In this document: positions 44,001 through 56,439 of the stretch, piece by piece
Position numbering within the stretch: the first letter of the stretch is position 1
Layout: the number at the start of each line of letters is the position of its first letter
Assembly: GCF_023898315.1 (NCBI RefSeq)
Contig: NC_064619.1
Coordinates: forward strand, 349,256,650-349,320,649
Reading direction: 5' to 3'
Length of the DNA stretch: 64,000 nucleotides
Source of the DNA: Schistocerca nitens
Lineage: Eukaryota > Arthropoda > Insecta > Orthoptera > Acrididae
Notes under the pieces: generated by a model
What the model was told of the DNA's origin: nothing
What the model saw: the letters and a program-made list of their open reading frames with translations, nothing else
The model's database searches: none
Program-made: the position numbers and the translations under genes

Positions 44001-45553
44001 TTTACATTTTTCGCAACTTTGAAATTATTCAGCTCTATCAGAATGATATTTCCGTCTTCACACAGTCAGTCCACTACAACCGGGAGCATACGTACTCCTT
44101 TAGCAGCTGTCACACCTCAGTAGTAGGCGCCGCCACATTCGTCTACGTTCACTACAATGTGGCGCGCCTTTATGAATCTCTCAGTACTTTAAGACAGAGT
44201 TTCCATTTTTTTAAAGTAATTTGGAGTGTATATAATGAAACTGACTGTATCTTATATTAGCATGATTTGTGTACAGTTACACGTACGCCTACGGGAAGAA
44301 ACATAGTATGTAGGCAACGCTCCTAGTACTTCCTTTTTTTCACTTTTACTACCAAGTACTACAGTCTATCGTTAATTGCTACCGTTTGTCTGATTCAGGC
44401 CGCATTTGAAAGCACTTCTGCACTAATAAATGTAATTTTCTTGTTATAATTTGAGTAATAATAATTTGGAAGCAGTTGTTTAACTTTCTTTACATAACTT
44501 TCCACATTTTTACTATCCTGAAGAATTAAAATTAATGGTGGCCATTGTGATTGATCTATTGGAATCTACTGCCGATTTCCGTAATACTGTTAACTTACTT
44601 TCATTTTTATTAGTAATTTCTCGTACGTACCGTTTATCAGAACCTGCACATCGTTTCCTAACTTTCCAGTTCGAAGCTTTTATTAGGTCACACGGTTTAG
44701 ACTAACTGTCAATAAATAGATTTTTTTAACGCCATCACAGAATCCGAAGCCACTCAGTAACTTTGGCTTCAGAAAAAAATTAGTTTGCTTCAAGAAAAAA
44801 GATGTTAAATCAAAATAAGAGTTGAAAAAAGTTGCCTACATGCATTCTTTGCTAGCAATTCAATGCTTGATTCAGAGATATTATGTAACTCAGCTAATCA
44901 TTATCAAGGTTACAAACAATTTATAACTGATCCTCACGAAATATTAGCGCAGCCCAGTGAAATAAAGCTTTCACTACCCTATTGTAAGACAAAGTCAAAT
45001 ATCAGTTGAGGTCAGTTACAAAGCAGCGCCCACTTGAGGACGCCAGAAACGGATAGATACAAATATATGTGTGACTTGTGTACTTTTTCTGAAGTAATTA
45101 AACTCTGTTACAAGATGCACATCACATGTGATTTGGAACGAAAATAACTGTGAAAGTTAATCTTGACCAGGAACAAGAATACGAATTTAGAATTGTCCAG
45201 TATTTTCCGATTTTGCCCAAACTGCTATTACGTTTTGCTGTATAAGGTGAAAAGGTAAGGATATCAGTGCAAGGCACTCTGTGTCAGCGATTCGTGGTTA
45301 AGGCTGAAGTAACAGAAGATCTGTGGTTCATTGTGCTTTTCCAGGGAATTTTTGATTTTTAAAAGTTTGAGCTTCGGATACCACACAAACACAAGACGGC
45401 TGCTTTCTCCTATTGTTTTACGAAAATGGAAAGATCAGCCAATGTTGATTATTGAAGTGTCACAATCCATTTTTGTGAAGTTGGCACATTTTTTAGTATG
45501 CATTCTCAGCATCGAATAATAAGATATGTTACTTGTGGATATTTAAATAGGTT
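41036..45553. other. No gene recognised
   Basis: About 4.5 kb with only short, unrecognised ORFs. 42770-42970 (with AACACCAAGGGGCGC) may be a decayed interspersed repeat. 45240-45553 would be the 5' untranslated region of the Ty3-type remnant that follows; I could not identify an LTR there. Confidence 0.45.
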
Positions 45554-46116
45554 GTGTCAAAAGCACACCGGTTAAGAAAGATGGATTCAATTATTGAGCT
45601 TACTGAAAAATATTTGATAGGAGAGGAAGCCGCTACGGAAACTGAAATTGAGAATATTTACCCATTTTTGAGTGGAGCCAAAACGGAGGCAGGATCTTCT
45701 GAAACCATTACACTAAAGCAACCTGCACCCGACCTATTTGATGTTTACTTACCCAAACTCGAGGAACGAGATAAGAAGTAGCTATAACATCAGAATAAAA
45801 GCACAAACGAAGCCTTAACAACTTGTGCTATACAACAGAAAGAAACCGTAGAGAAAAATAGCAAAAGGAACAGTCCAAACTACATGCCGAGCAGCAGGAT
45901 AAACAGCAAAATGAATGTTTAGAAGAATTAAACAAAAACACAAGGAACATATTAAACACTTACAAATGCAGCTTGAGGATCTCCCGACTGAGATAACTCA
46001 GTCACACAAAAACATACTTGACTAATTAGTACACCTTAACACCGAGTTTCAGAATGTGAAATCAGCTGAAGCTACATTAGAACCAACAGTTAGTAACTAA
46101 CCTGAACAAGTACAGA
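45554..46116 (+). pseudogene. Second Ty3-type family: Gag N-terminal part
   Basis: The plus-strand frame starts near MDSIIELTEKYLIGEEAATE and ends in a stop at about 45781. A Lys/Gln/Glu-rich coiled-coil-like relic then continues in broken frames to 46116. The coil resumes at 49281 (SLSSENNEKL) beyond an inserted LINE. Together with the capsid-like and protease regions downstream it forms one gag-pro relic, different in sequence from the family at 2662. Function as Gag is inferred from position and coiled-coil character. Confidence 0.55.
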
Positions 46117-46704
46117 TGTTGTTGTTGTTGTTGTGGTGGTGGTCTTCGGTCCAGAAACTGGTTCAATGCAGCTCTCCATGCTACTCTATCCTGTGCAAGC
46201 TTCTTCATCTCCCAGTACCTACTGCTACCCACATCCTTCTGAATCTTCTTAGTGTATTCATCTCTTCGTCTCCCTCTACCATTTTTACCCTCCACGCTGC
46301 CCCAATACTAAACTGGGGATATCTTGATGCACAGAACATATCCTACCAACCGATCCCTTCTTCTAGTCAAATTGTGCCACAAACTCCTCCCGAGTTTTAT
46401 TCAATACCTCCTCATTAGTTATGTGATCTACCCATCTAATCTTCAGCATTCTTCTGTACCACCACATTTCGAAAGCTTCTATTCTCTTCTTGTCCAAACT
46501 ATTTATCGTCCATGTTTCACTTCCATACATGGCTACACTCCATACAAATACTTTCAGAAACGACTTCCTAACACTTAAATCTATACTCGATGTTAACAAA
46601 TTTCTCTTCTTCAGAAACTCTTTCCTTGCTATTGCCAGTCTACATTTTATACCCTCTCTACTTCGACATTCATCAGTTATTTTGCTGCCCAAATAGATTC
46701 TCAT
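46117..46704 (-). pseudogene. RTE-like LINE C-terminal region
   Basis: Minus-strand frames encode YLGSKITDECRSREGIKCRL and SLDKKRIEAFEMWWYRRMLK, then WEMKKLAQDRVAWRAALNQF at the end. These are the thumb and C-terminal blocks that follow RT in this kind of LINE (GSETWT, EMWCYRRML, DRxxWR). The protein ends near the CAA-rich tail. At least one frameshift separates the two parts. Confidence 0.85.
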
Positions 46705-47600
46705 TTCCTAATCTAATTCCCTCAGCATCACCCGACTTAATTCGACTACATTCCATTATCTTCGTTTTACTTTTGTTGATGTTCATCTTATATCCTCCTT
46801 TCAAGACACTGTCCATTCCGTTCAACTGCTCTTCCAAATCCTTTGCTGTCTCTGACAACATTACAATGTCGTCGGCGAAGCTCAAAGTTTTTATTTCTTC
46901 TCCCTGGATTTTAATACCTACTCCGAATTTTTCTTTTGTTTCCTTTACTGCGACAACCCTGTCTCACTCCCTTCCTAACCATTGCTGCCCTTTCTGTACA
47001 AATTGTAAATAGCCTTTCGCTCCCTGTATATTCAGAATTTGAAAGAGACTATTTCGGTCAAAGTTGTCAAAAGCTTTCTCTAAGTCTACTAATGCTAGAA
47101 ACGTAGGTTTACCTTTCCTTAATCTTTATTCTAAGACAAGTCGTAGGGTCAGTATTGCCTCGCGTGTTCCAATGTTTCTACGGAATCCCAACTGATCATC
47201 CCCGAGGTAGGCTTCTACCAGTATTTCCATTCGTCTGTAAAGAATTCGCGTTAGTATTTTGCTGTGACTTATTAAACTGATATTTCGGTAATTTTCACAT
47301 CTGTTGACACCAGCTTTCTTTGGGATTGGAATTATTATATTTTTCTTGAAGTCTGACGGTATTTCGCCGGTCACATACATCTTGCTCACCAGACGGCAGA
47401 ATTTTGTCAGGACTGGCTCTCCCAAGGCTGTCAGTAGTTCTAATGGAATGTTGTCTACTCCCGGGGCCTTGTTTCGACTCAGGTCTTTCAGTGCTCTGTC
47501 AAACTCTTCACGCAGTATCATATTTCCCGTTTCATCTTCATCTACATCCTCTTCCATTTCCATAATATTGTCCTCCAGTACATCGGGTATTGTATAGACC
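46705..47600 (-). pseudogene. RTE-like LINE reverse transcriptase
   Basis: On the minus strand: FDRALKDLSRNKAPGVDNIP, PIPKKAGVNRCENYRNISL and YLGDDQLGFRRNIGTREAIL in one frame (47563-47126), then MSFADDIVMLSETAKDLEEQ in another (46885-46673). FADD, the catalytic box, is intact. Between them the frame is broken around 46900-47120. The domain order and spacing are normal for the family. Confidence 0.88.
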
Positions 47601-48152
47601 CTCTACATACTCCTTCCACATTTCTGCATTCCTTTCTTTCCTTAGAACTGGGTTTCCGGTGAGCTCTCGATATTCATACAAGTGGTTCTCTTTTCTGCAA
47701 AGGTCTGTTTAATTTTCCTGTGGGCAATACCTCTTACCCCCAGTGAGATAAGCCTCTACATCCTTACTTTTGTCCTCTAGGCATCCCTGCTTAGCCATTT
47801 TGCACTTCCTGTCGATCTCATTTTTGAAACGTTTTTATTCCTTTTTGCCTGTTTCATTTACTGCTTTTTTATATTTTCTCCTAAAATCAATTAAATTCAA
47901 TATTTCTTATGTTACCCAAGGTTTTCTACTAGCCGTCGTCTTTTTACATACTTGATCCTCTGCTGCCTTCACTACTTCATCCCTGCAAGCTACTCATTCT
48001 TCTCCTACTGTATTTCATTCCTCCATTCCTGTCAATTGTTCCCTTAAGCTTTCCTTGAAACTCTGTACAACCTCTGGTTTAGTCAGTTTTAGCCAGGTCC
48101 CATCTCCTTAAATTACCACCTTTATGCAGTTTCTTCAGTTTTAATCTACACT

Positions 48153-48952
48153 TCATAACCAATATATTGTGGTCAGAGTATTACAATTTAAAACCTGATT
48201 CCTAAATCTCTGTCTTACCCTTATATAATCTATATGATACCTTCTTGTATCTCCAGGCTTCTTCCAAGTATATAACCATCTTTCATGTTTCTTGAACCAA
48301 ATGTTAGCTATGATTAAGCTATGCACTGTGCAAAATTCTACCAGGCGGCTTCCTCTTTCATTTCTTACCCCCAATCCATATTCACCTACTACGTTTCCTT
48401 CTCTTCCTTTTCCTACTATAGAGTTCCTGTCACCCACGACTATTAAATTTTCGTCTCCCTTCCCTATCTGAATAATTTCTTTTATCTCATCATACATTTC
48501 ATCAATTTGTTCGTTATCTGCAGAGCTAGGTGGCATATCATATTGTACTACTGTAGTAGGCGTGAGTTTCGTGTATATCTTGGCCACAATAATGGGTTCA
48601 CTATGCTGTTTGTAGTAGCTTACCCCCACTACTTTTTTTATTCATTATTAAACCTACTATTGCATTACCCCTATTTGATTTTGTATTTATAACCCTGTAA
48701 TCACCTGACCAAAAGTCTTATTCCTCCTTCACTAATTCCCACTATATCTAACTTTAACCTATTCATTTCCCTTTTTAAATTTTCTAACCTACCTTCCCGA
48801 TTAAGGGATCCGACATTCCTCGCTCCGATCCGTAGAACGCCAGTTTTCTTTCTCCTTTTAACGACGTCCTCTTGAGTAGTCTGAGCCCGGAGATCCGAAT
48901 GGGGGACTATTTTACCTCTGGAATATTTTACCCAAAAGGACGCCATTACCAT
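48153..48952 (-). pseudogene. RTE-like LINE APE endonuclease
   Basis: The minus-strand frames 48952-48701 (GVLRIGARNVGSLNREGRLE, KLDIVGISE) and 48629-48153 (DENLIVVGDRNSIVGKG, then GDTRRYHIDYIRVRQRF) carry the endonuclease blocks. In active enzymes these read GTWNVRSL, GDFN/GDWN and IDYI. The GDRN box has lost the usual aromatic, and a gap with stops separates the two frames. This enzyme nicks target DNA to prime reverse transcription. Confidence 0.85.
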
Positions 48953-49280
48953 TTAATCATACAGTAAAGCTACATGCCCTCGGGAAAAATAACTGCTGTA
49001 GTTTCCCCTTGCTTTCAGCCGTTTGCAGTACCAACACAGCAAGGCCGTTTTGGTTAGTGTTACAAGGCCAGATCAGTCAATCATCCAGACTGTTGCCCCT
49101 GCAACTACTGAAAAGGCTGCTGCCCCTCTGCAGCAACCACACGTTTGTCTGGCCTCTCAACAGATACCCCTCCGTCGTAGTTGCACCTACGGTACGGCTA
49201 TCTGTATCGCTGAGGCACGCAAGCCTCCCCACCAACGGCAAGGTCCATGGTTCATGGAGGGTGGGGGGTGGGGGGGGTTT
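48953..49280 (-). other. LINE 5' leader with strong hairpins
   Basis: This untranslated leader of the RTE-like LINE is GC-rich and contains two clear inverted repeats. One is GAGGC/GCCTC with a six-base loop (49212-49227). The other is a nested stem: ACAGATA (49160-49166) with TATCTGT (49199-49205), enclosing CCGT/ACGG and CGTAG/CTACG around the loop TTGCAC. The extreme 5' end is a C-rich run on the minus strand. Several LINE clades carry self-cleaving ribozymes in this position; whether this is one is not shown. Confidence 0.6.
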
Positions 49281-50460
49281 ACAGAGTTTATCTTCAGAAA
49301 ATAATGAAAAATTATAAAGTAATTTGAAGAACAAAAACAAAAAAGTAGTGACTGAATTCAATCAATCGTCAGTACATAAAGACTCACACATAGCTGAAAA
49401 ATTAAATAACGAGTTACCTCAGGTCATTCAACAAGTTAGTTCACAGACAATTTCAGCTACAACAGAGAACACAGAAAACATAAAACCTGAACTGCAGTAG
49501 GGTAAACGAATTACAAAAGGAGTTTCAAGTAGTCCTTCGTGAGATGCTGTGAGTGCTTTGCCCTTAGCACTCAGCATACTGACGGAGGACAGCTCGAAGA
49601 AACACAAGCAGATTCATGTGCGTACCCCAGATCGAAAAGGGCTACAACCTGTATCATAAAACCATCGAAAACATGATCCGAGCAGCAGAATAAATCATTT
49701 GCTGTAGCATATATGTATGGAGGCGCAGCTCTCAAGGCTACAGAAGCAGCAGAAAATTTTGAAAGATTTACACAGTTGGAAAAGGCATATCTAACCAAAT
49801 ATTGTTCCGCTTTCTTACAGGAAGGGTTAAGGAAACGGGTGTATAGTCCCAAACTTCACAATAGCAAACAGGGTACACTGAGAAAATACTTCGAACATTA
49901 TTTGAATGAGACAAAATGCTGGGACGAAACTATTTCAGAGAGCGATCTGTTAAGGATTCTGAAGCCAAATTACCTTGGAACACACACGAGAATTAATGCA
50001 TGTAGCTGATACAGATTTAGAAAATTTCATGGATGCGTTGGATTCCCTAGATTTGTAACACGAGAAACGAAACAATATAGTAATAACAATGATCGGCACG
50101 ATTCTTAATCTCCGTGATTTGATAATGTGAACGACAACGGAAAGAGGAATAGCTATCATCGTAACAATGGTTCACACGTGTACGGAGGACAAAACAAAAA
50201 TTTTCGTCCTCAGTTTGATAATAATACATTAAAATCAGTATAACAACAGATGGCAACACAGTTATGCAGATTTATGGAAACAAAACGGTGACCCTCTATT
50301 TGTTCAAAACGTAGCAACACCCAACAATAATGTTAGATTGAATCAGGAACATACTACAATGTAAAGTGGCAACCTCAGACTCACAATGTTCGGATATTTG
50401 TAGCGGTAGAGAACAACCGTCCGAACTTCTCTTATCAGTCGAAGGCGACTGCATTTCGCC
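49281..50460 (+). pseudogene. Second Ty3-type family: Gag capsid-like and basic region
   Basis: The coiled-coil relic (LSSENNEKL) continues after the LINE, followed at 49713-50009 by a capsid-like frame (MYGGAALKATEAAENFERFT, KAYLTKYCSAFLQEGLRKRV, GTLRKYFEHYLNETKCW, LLRILKPNYL). This matches the style of Ty3 capsid C-terminal halves. A basic Asn/Arg/Tyr-rich stretch (VYGGQNKNFRPQFDNN) lies at about 50080-50240. Frames are broken several times. No zinc knuckle is visible. Confidence 0.65.
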
Positions 50461-50465
50461 CTCTG

Positions 50466-51064
50466 ATGGTGGCTGATAAACGGTATGAGGGCCACAGCCG
50501 TCTACACAGTTTCAATGACAGGGAAACTCTTAATACCGATTACATAAATATGCTTGGGTATAACGATGGAAATGTGATAGAAGAGTTATGTACTGAAGCA
50601 AAGAAAGACGAAAGGCCATGTAATGAGGTATTAGAAGCAGCAGTAAAGGCAGATGTATGTAATATTCCAATAACTGTGATTTTGGACACTGGAGCTTCCA
50701 CTAATGTGATTAGTCATCATTTCTTTAAGATAAAAGTAGTGAGAATCACGTACTTACTCTCCCTGAACATAATTGTTATGTAACTAGTGCTGTTGGTGCC
50801 AGGTCGCAAAGCGTTAAGGAGAAAATACAGGCTACCATTCATATCTGAAATGAAGCCAATTTGTGGATTTTCCTGATGGTTAAGGATTTATCTGTAATTT
50901 GTGTCCTAGGTCTTGAATTCCTATTATAAACTGGAGCGAGACTATGTTCATGGGAAGTGTTTCTGTGGGAGTAGATAAGGATATCACAATATATATGATA
51001 AAGACGAAAGACGTCCATGGCAAGTTCTGTCACGAACTAAAGGTGAAACATTTGTTTTTGAGTT
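50466..51064 (+). pseudogene. Second Ty3-type family: aspartic protease
   Basis: The 105-codon plus-strand frame ends with ITVILDTGASTNVISHHFF, a canonical retropepsin active site. After a frameshift, VLGLEFLL at about 50908-50931 is the C-terminal protease block. No RT follows: sequence from about 51080 is an antisense LINE. The element is truncated after protease. Confidence 0.8.
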
Positions 51065-51079
51065 ATCCGTCTCCTGACT

Positions 51080-53320
51080 GCTTAGTGCGACTCTCCATAA
51101 ATTACTCTTCTGTGTCTACCTCTTCACCTCGGTCTAGCACTTGTGACCTATGTTCTTAACTATTTGCTGGCTGTATTTCGTCTCTGCCTCCCTTTACAAT
51201 TTTTACCCTCTACAGCTCCCCTTAGTACCATGGACGTTATTCCATGCTGTCTCAAGAGGTGTCCTACCATCCTGTCCCTTCCTCATGTTAGAGTTTCCAT
51301 GTATTCTCTCCCTCGCCGATTCTCCCCAGAACCTCTTCATTCCTTGCCATACCAGTTCACCTAATTTTCAACATTTTCTATGTTACCACGTCCCAAGTGG
51401 TCAGCTTCTCTCCTTTCCAGTTTTTCCACTGTCCATATTTCACTACCATACAATGCTGTGCTCTAAACATACATTCGCAGAAATTTCTTTCTCAAATTCA
51501 GGCCTATGCTTGATACTAGTAGACTTCTATAGGCCGCGAATGCCCTTTTTGCTAGTGCCAGCTACTTTTTATTTCCTCATTGATCCTTCTGTTATAGGTT
51601 ACTTTGCTGCCTAGATAGCTGATTCCCTTAACTTCGTGTATTTCGAGATCACCAGTCCTCATGTTAAGTATCCCGCTGTTCTCATTTCTGCTACTTCTCA
51701 TTACTTTCTTCTTTCTTTGATTTATTTTCAATCCATTTTCTGCAATCGTCAAACTGTTCATTCTATTTAGCAGATCTTGCAGTTTTTCTTCTCTTTCACT
51801 GAGGATAGCAATGCCGTCAGTGATTCTCGTCATTGATATCTCATCCTCTTTAATTTTAATTTCACTCTTGATCGTTAGTTTTAATTCTGCCATTGCTCAG
51901 ATGCATAGAATGAACTGCAGGTGCGAAAACCGTTATCCCTGTCCTATCCCACTTTTAATACCAGCCTTTCGTTCTTGGTCTTTTACTGTTCCCTGTTGAT
52001 TCTTGTAAGCAAAGTGCATTACCCGTCTTTCCCTCCAGATTACCTCTATCTTTCGCAGAATTTCAAACATCTTGTATCATTTTACACTGTCGATCGCTTT
52101 TTGCAGATCGTCTTGATGTTTTTTGGCCTTGCTTCCATTATCAACCGCAGCGTCATAATTTCCTATCTGGTGCCTTCATCTTTCCTAAAGCAAAACTACA
52201 CGTCATAAAACACATCCTAAATTTTCTTTTCATTCTTCTATATATTTTTCTTGTTAGCAACTTGCATGCATGAGCATTTAAGCTCACTGTGCGACAGGTC
52301 GCATTTGTCGTTTCTTCGTAACTGTTTGGATAACATTTTCGAAATGTCGGATGCTATACGTCAGACTCATTCATTCTACACACAGATGTGAACAGTCGTT
52401 TTGTAGCCACTTCCCCAAATGATTTTACAAATTCTATTGGAGTGTTATCTATCCCTTCTGCCTTATCCGCCTTAAATGCTCCAAGGTCATTTTAAATTCT
52501 GATTCTAATATTGGATCTCCTATCTGTTCTATAACGACTCCTGTTTCTTCTACTATCACATCAACAGAGAAGTCTTCCCACTTAAATAAGCCTTCAATGT
52601 ACTTTTTCGAACTATCCACTCCGCCCTCTGCATTTAACAGTGCAAATTCCATTCACTCTCAATGTCTCCAGAATCACTTTTAATTTCACTGAAGGTTGTT
52701 TTGATTTTTCTGTATGCCGAATTCGACCTTTCCACAATCATTTACTTTTCGATCGGATCACATTTTGCATGCAACCATTTCGCCTTAGTTACCCAGCCCT
52801 TCCTATTTATTTCATTCCTAAGTGGCATGTATTTCTATATTCCTGAATTTCCCTCGACATTTTCTCACTTATTTATTTTATCGATGAACGGAAGTACTTC
52901 TTCTATTACTCACCTTCTTTGTGCCTATGTGTTTCGTTCCAACTTCTGTGACTGCCCCTTTTAAAAATGTCCACTCCTCGTTAACTGAAATTCCTACTGA
53001 GCTATTCCCTATCGCAGACTAGCCCTTCATTCGGTAGTAGTCCCGGATCCTACTTCTTTGAGCATAGATTCTTCCTGACTACTCTCTTAAACTCCAGCTT
53101 ACTCTTCATCACAGCTAAGTAATGAACTGAGTCTACATATGCCCCTGAGTGTAACTTACAATCCAATATCTGATTTCGGAATCTCTGCCTGACCGTGGTG
53201 TAACTGAACTGAAATCTTCACATATTTCCTGGGCTTTTCCAAGTACACCTCTTTCTCTTGAGAGTCTTCAACAGAATACTCGCAGTTACTAACTGAAATC
53301 TATTACAGAACTTCGAAGCA
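51080..53320 (-). pseudogene. LINE relic (RT, C-terminal and endonuclease parts)
   Basis: Minus-strand frames include GIAILSEREEKLQDLLNRMN and NGLKINQRKKKVM, and LEIHEVKGISYLGSKVTYNR (51893-51552, end of RT), plus EIWTVEKLE-like C-terminal remains toward 51150. The sequence toward 53320 keeps endonuclease-to-RT linker pieces (KVDSSKKYIEGLF-like at 52449-52652). It is a different subfamily from the LINE at 46117. Many stops and frameshifts; boundaries approximate. Confidence 0.72.
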
Positions 53321-53892
53321 GAATTTTTGTGTAAATTTATGAAAAACATTAAAAGCAACCTATTTCTCAGCGCTTTTTAACCATTAAACACGTGTGCTTC
53401 AACAGAGAACAGGAATGAACCTTAACCATTTTCATACTGCGTATTACCAGCTCGACAATTAGAAAACAATGGTATAGAGACTGTGACTTTACATTATTTT
53501 TGAAATAAAAACTTCATAGCTAAAGAGTGATTAAGAAACGCTTTGATGGGTGTTAATACATTAGAATATCTTAAAGTTTCATTGAATATAGCTTTGTAAT
53601 AATATATCTAATACACAGGTAGAACCTACTTCCAAGAGCGTAAGAGCACCAGTAAATGTTTGCTATGGCTCCTGACCAATCAATACGTTTGTGTTCGTTT
53701 ACATCAGGTTTATTGTTATGATAAAAAGGTTATAGAAAAATACTGTGGAATTGATAGGGCTGTTGACTTATGTACAATGCTTCAAACTCCATCTGTATAC
53801 AGTTCCATCATTCACAAACCATATGTTCCTTCTTAACTGTCTGTAACATCACCACAGCACTCCTATATCCAGTATACTCTAATAAGGGGTGT
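53321..53892. other. No gene recognised
   Basis: AT-rich, no ORF of note, no repeat that I recognise. Confidence 0.5.
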
Positions 53893-53907
53893 AAACCTCC
53901 TTGACAG
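53893..53907. repeat. 15-bp target-site duplication of SINE, left copy
   Basis: AAACCTCCTTGACAG is repeated exactly at 54101-54115 on the other side of the SINE. A perfect duplication of this length means the insertion is recent. Confidence 0.95.
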
Positions 53908-54100
53908 CCGGCCGCTGTGGCCGAGCGGTTCGAGACGCTTCAGTCCGGAACGCACGACTGCTACGGTCGCAGGTTCGAATCCCGCCTCGGGCATGGATGT
54001 GTGTGATGTCCTTAGGTTAGTTAGGTTTAAGTAGTTCTAGGTTCTAGGGGACTGATGACCTCAGATGTTAAGTCCCATAGTGCTCAGAGCCATTTTTTTT
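53908..54100 (+). repeat. tRNA-derived SINE, full length, recent
   Basis: 193 bp: a tRNA-like head with A box (GGCCGAGCGGTTCGAGACGC) and B box (CGCAGGTTCGAATCCCGCCT), a conserved body, the tail GTGCTCAGAGCCAT and a short T run. It is flanked by exact 15-bp duplications, as LINE machinery in trans would produce. Pol III promoter elements look intact, but there is no CCA end or clean cloverleaf, so it is not a tRNA gene. Confidence 0.95.
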
Positions 54101-54115
54101 AAACCTCCTTGACAG

Positions 54116-56439
54116 GTGTGCATGTAGAGAAATCTTGTGCACTTCGATAGATGCCACGAGTAAGACTGGTGTGGAAAAATCTGTGATGAATAGCAGTTAC
54201 AGACTCAGCTCGCTCTGCTCCTTAACGAGAGATGGAATGTAGTGGGTATAGTAGCCTCCTACTCGTCAACTGTAAACTGGCGAATGTGTTGTAGCGATGG
54301 TTGCTTGAAGACAGTGCATACTTGTGTGATTGCTGATTTGTGATGGGACTTAGCCTTCGTGATAATAGTCACGAACATCAAGAGACTGATTACCGACATA
54401 AGCTCAATTATAAGACTTGAGTAGGCAACAGATAAACGCAATCATGAACAACTTACAATTCCGCCATGTTGTCAGAAGCTATCGTCAAAGTCAGAATTTC
54501 TGACGCTAACAAACGCAGTACCTTGAATGAAAAATCGGTGTGTGATCTCAGTGTAGGGACAAATAATTACGAAGAACAATAAACTTTAATTCTTTGTGTC
54601 ACATACATCATTTAATGGACATTTAAAGTGTATTTGTGGGATTAACTGATTCTTCGGATAACATGAAAGAGAAAAGTGATTTAGTGACAATTTAATTGTA
54701 AAAAACAATAAGTTTACACCGAAATATGACGCATTCTGAGCATTGCTCAAGGGTATGTTATATCTGGAATTACGTCGTGTAGTTGTTGAATACCCGACGT
54801 AGCGACGCCTTGACGGCGGAATAATAACAAACAACTCAATATCCTCGCAAAAATCATAATGTGACATCGGCTTTGGTGATGGATTGATGATTCAAGACAT
54901 TATATTTTCAACGTTTGAATACCCATTCTCAAACTGGGCATAAGAACTACAGCCAGCAAGCTTGCGTAAACTGAAAAGTCTGTCGTTGCGTAAACTGAAA
55001 AGTCTGCCATAAACACTCAAAGGACTTTTGGTTATCATTTCTGGTTAATGGAGTCATCGCATTATCGAGTGGTGCAGTCGCTATATTTATAAGTGGAGAA
55101 GATCGATAGACATCGAACACCATTGCTTTAATTACAAGCAAGGGTGGCGCACACACTCCGATGTGCTCTCCATCGAGACGTTGATATCAGTTTTGAGAGA
55201 CAGTATCTGAAAAATAACAAAACCGCGTGATTAGTTTTTTATAATAGTTACAGATTGGCGTTATTGTGATCGACGGACGCCGTTCCACGTCATCTTGACT
55301 GGGACATCATCGAGTCGAGACAAAACGAGATGTCACACCAGTTTTGAGATTTTCTCTGCTCGTGGACTGGTGTTGTGTTGCCCTCATCATCATTTCATGC
55401 TCATCACTGGCGCGCATGTTGCCCAATGTAGCATCAAATGAAATAAGACTTGCACTTTGTGGCCAAACTTCCCTGGATGGGGTCTAGTGGGCAACAATTC
55501 CATATGCCCATTTCTATTTTTTTTCATTTGTAATATTTCATTGCAATTACAGCGATAAATATTTGACTGGTTTCCTAGAATGACACTGTTTGGTGTGTGG
55601 GGCACATGGGTAGGTTGGCTACAATATGCATTCGGCTGTCGCCATGATCATGTGCCTTACATTTATTCTCGAAGTAAAACTGAGTGATTCAATATCATGT
55701 GTTAGCACTGGACATATTGATAACATCGGATTTCCTGTGACTCCAATCATTCCCAAATACCCTCCACATCCAGGGGTGGTGCTCTCTTGTGTACATACAC
55801 ATCCATGACTGTGGCTGCTAACGCAGTGGCAGTTTTCATTGACTTCATGTTGATGGTACTTCTTGTGCTATCAGAATTAAAAAGAGATCGATTAAATTAC
55901 AGATTTTTAATAAATTGTACATGTCCTGCATTTTCCCAAACAACAGAGAATGATGAGCAAAAGAGGTCCAACTCCTGAAAACTAAATTTTATAAATAAGA
56001 AGTATATCCTCTGCTGTCTAATTGAATTTCCTGTCTTGATATCCATCCTCTCCAGTACAAACCTGCCAGGTTTCAAGTAGGGGAAGGGAGAGGGCTGTGG
56101 GATATCCTAGTGGGGGGTTCGGTTTATTCATTTACTGATTTCATTAATTAGACAATTAATCGATAGAATGTGATAGGCTATTTGAAAACTTAGGCCTGAA
56201 AGTGTACTTGAATAAGAGAGTGGGAGGAGGGAGCATTGGAGGTTTCAAGAGGGGTGGAGGGCAAGGAGGGGGAGAGTATTATGGTTTCTCATAAGGACAG
56301 ACTATCCCCAGGAGGTGTCATAAATCAGCCCCAGTAGGTCATAAATCAATTAGCCAAAAGACAGTTTAAGTGGTGGGAGAGGGGTTCACAAAAAGATCAT
56401 GTCTACAACTGAATTTAGCTTTCCCCTGAATGCATGCAA
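54116..56439. other. No gene recognised
   Basis: Short ORFs only. It contains a 24-bp tandem duplication (TTGCGTAAACTGAAAAGTCT units at about 54962-55008) and purine-rich stretches around 56040-56400. Confidence 0.5.

Larger units (their letters stand above)
46117..49280 (-). mobile_element. Nearly full-length RTE-like LINE
   Basis: Minus-strand element from a GC-rich 5' leader (about 48953-49280) through endonuclease, RT and C-terminal domains to a 3' (CAA)n-type tail (TTG units at 46117-46132 on the plus strand). TACAGA occurs at 46111-46116 and 49280-49285 as a likely target duplication. The gag coiled coil reads across if the insertion is disregarded. The single ORF is broken by frameshifts and stops. 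Assignment to the RTE/BovB-like group is from RT motif style, not from a tree. Confidence 0.85.

Noticed and set aside
46116..47012. Plus-strand ORFs with Leu/Ser/Phe-rich sequence
   Set aside because: Antisense of the RTE-like LINE coding region.
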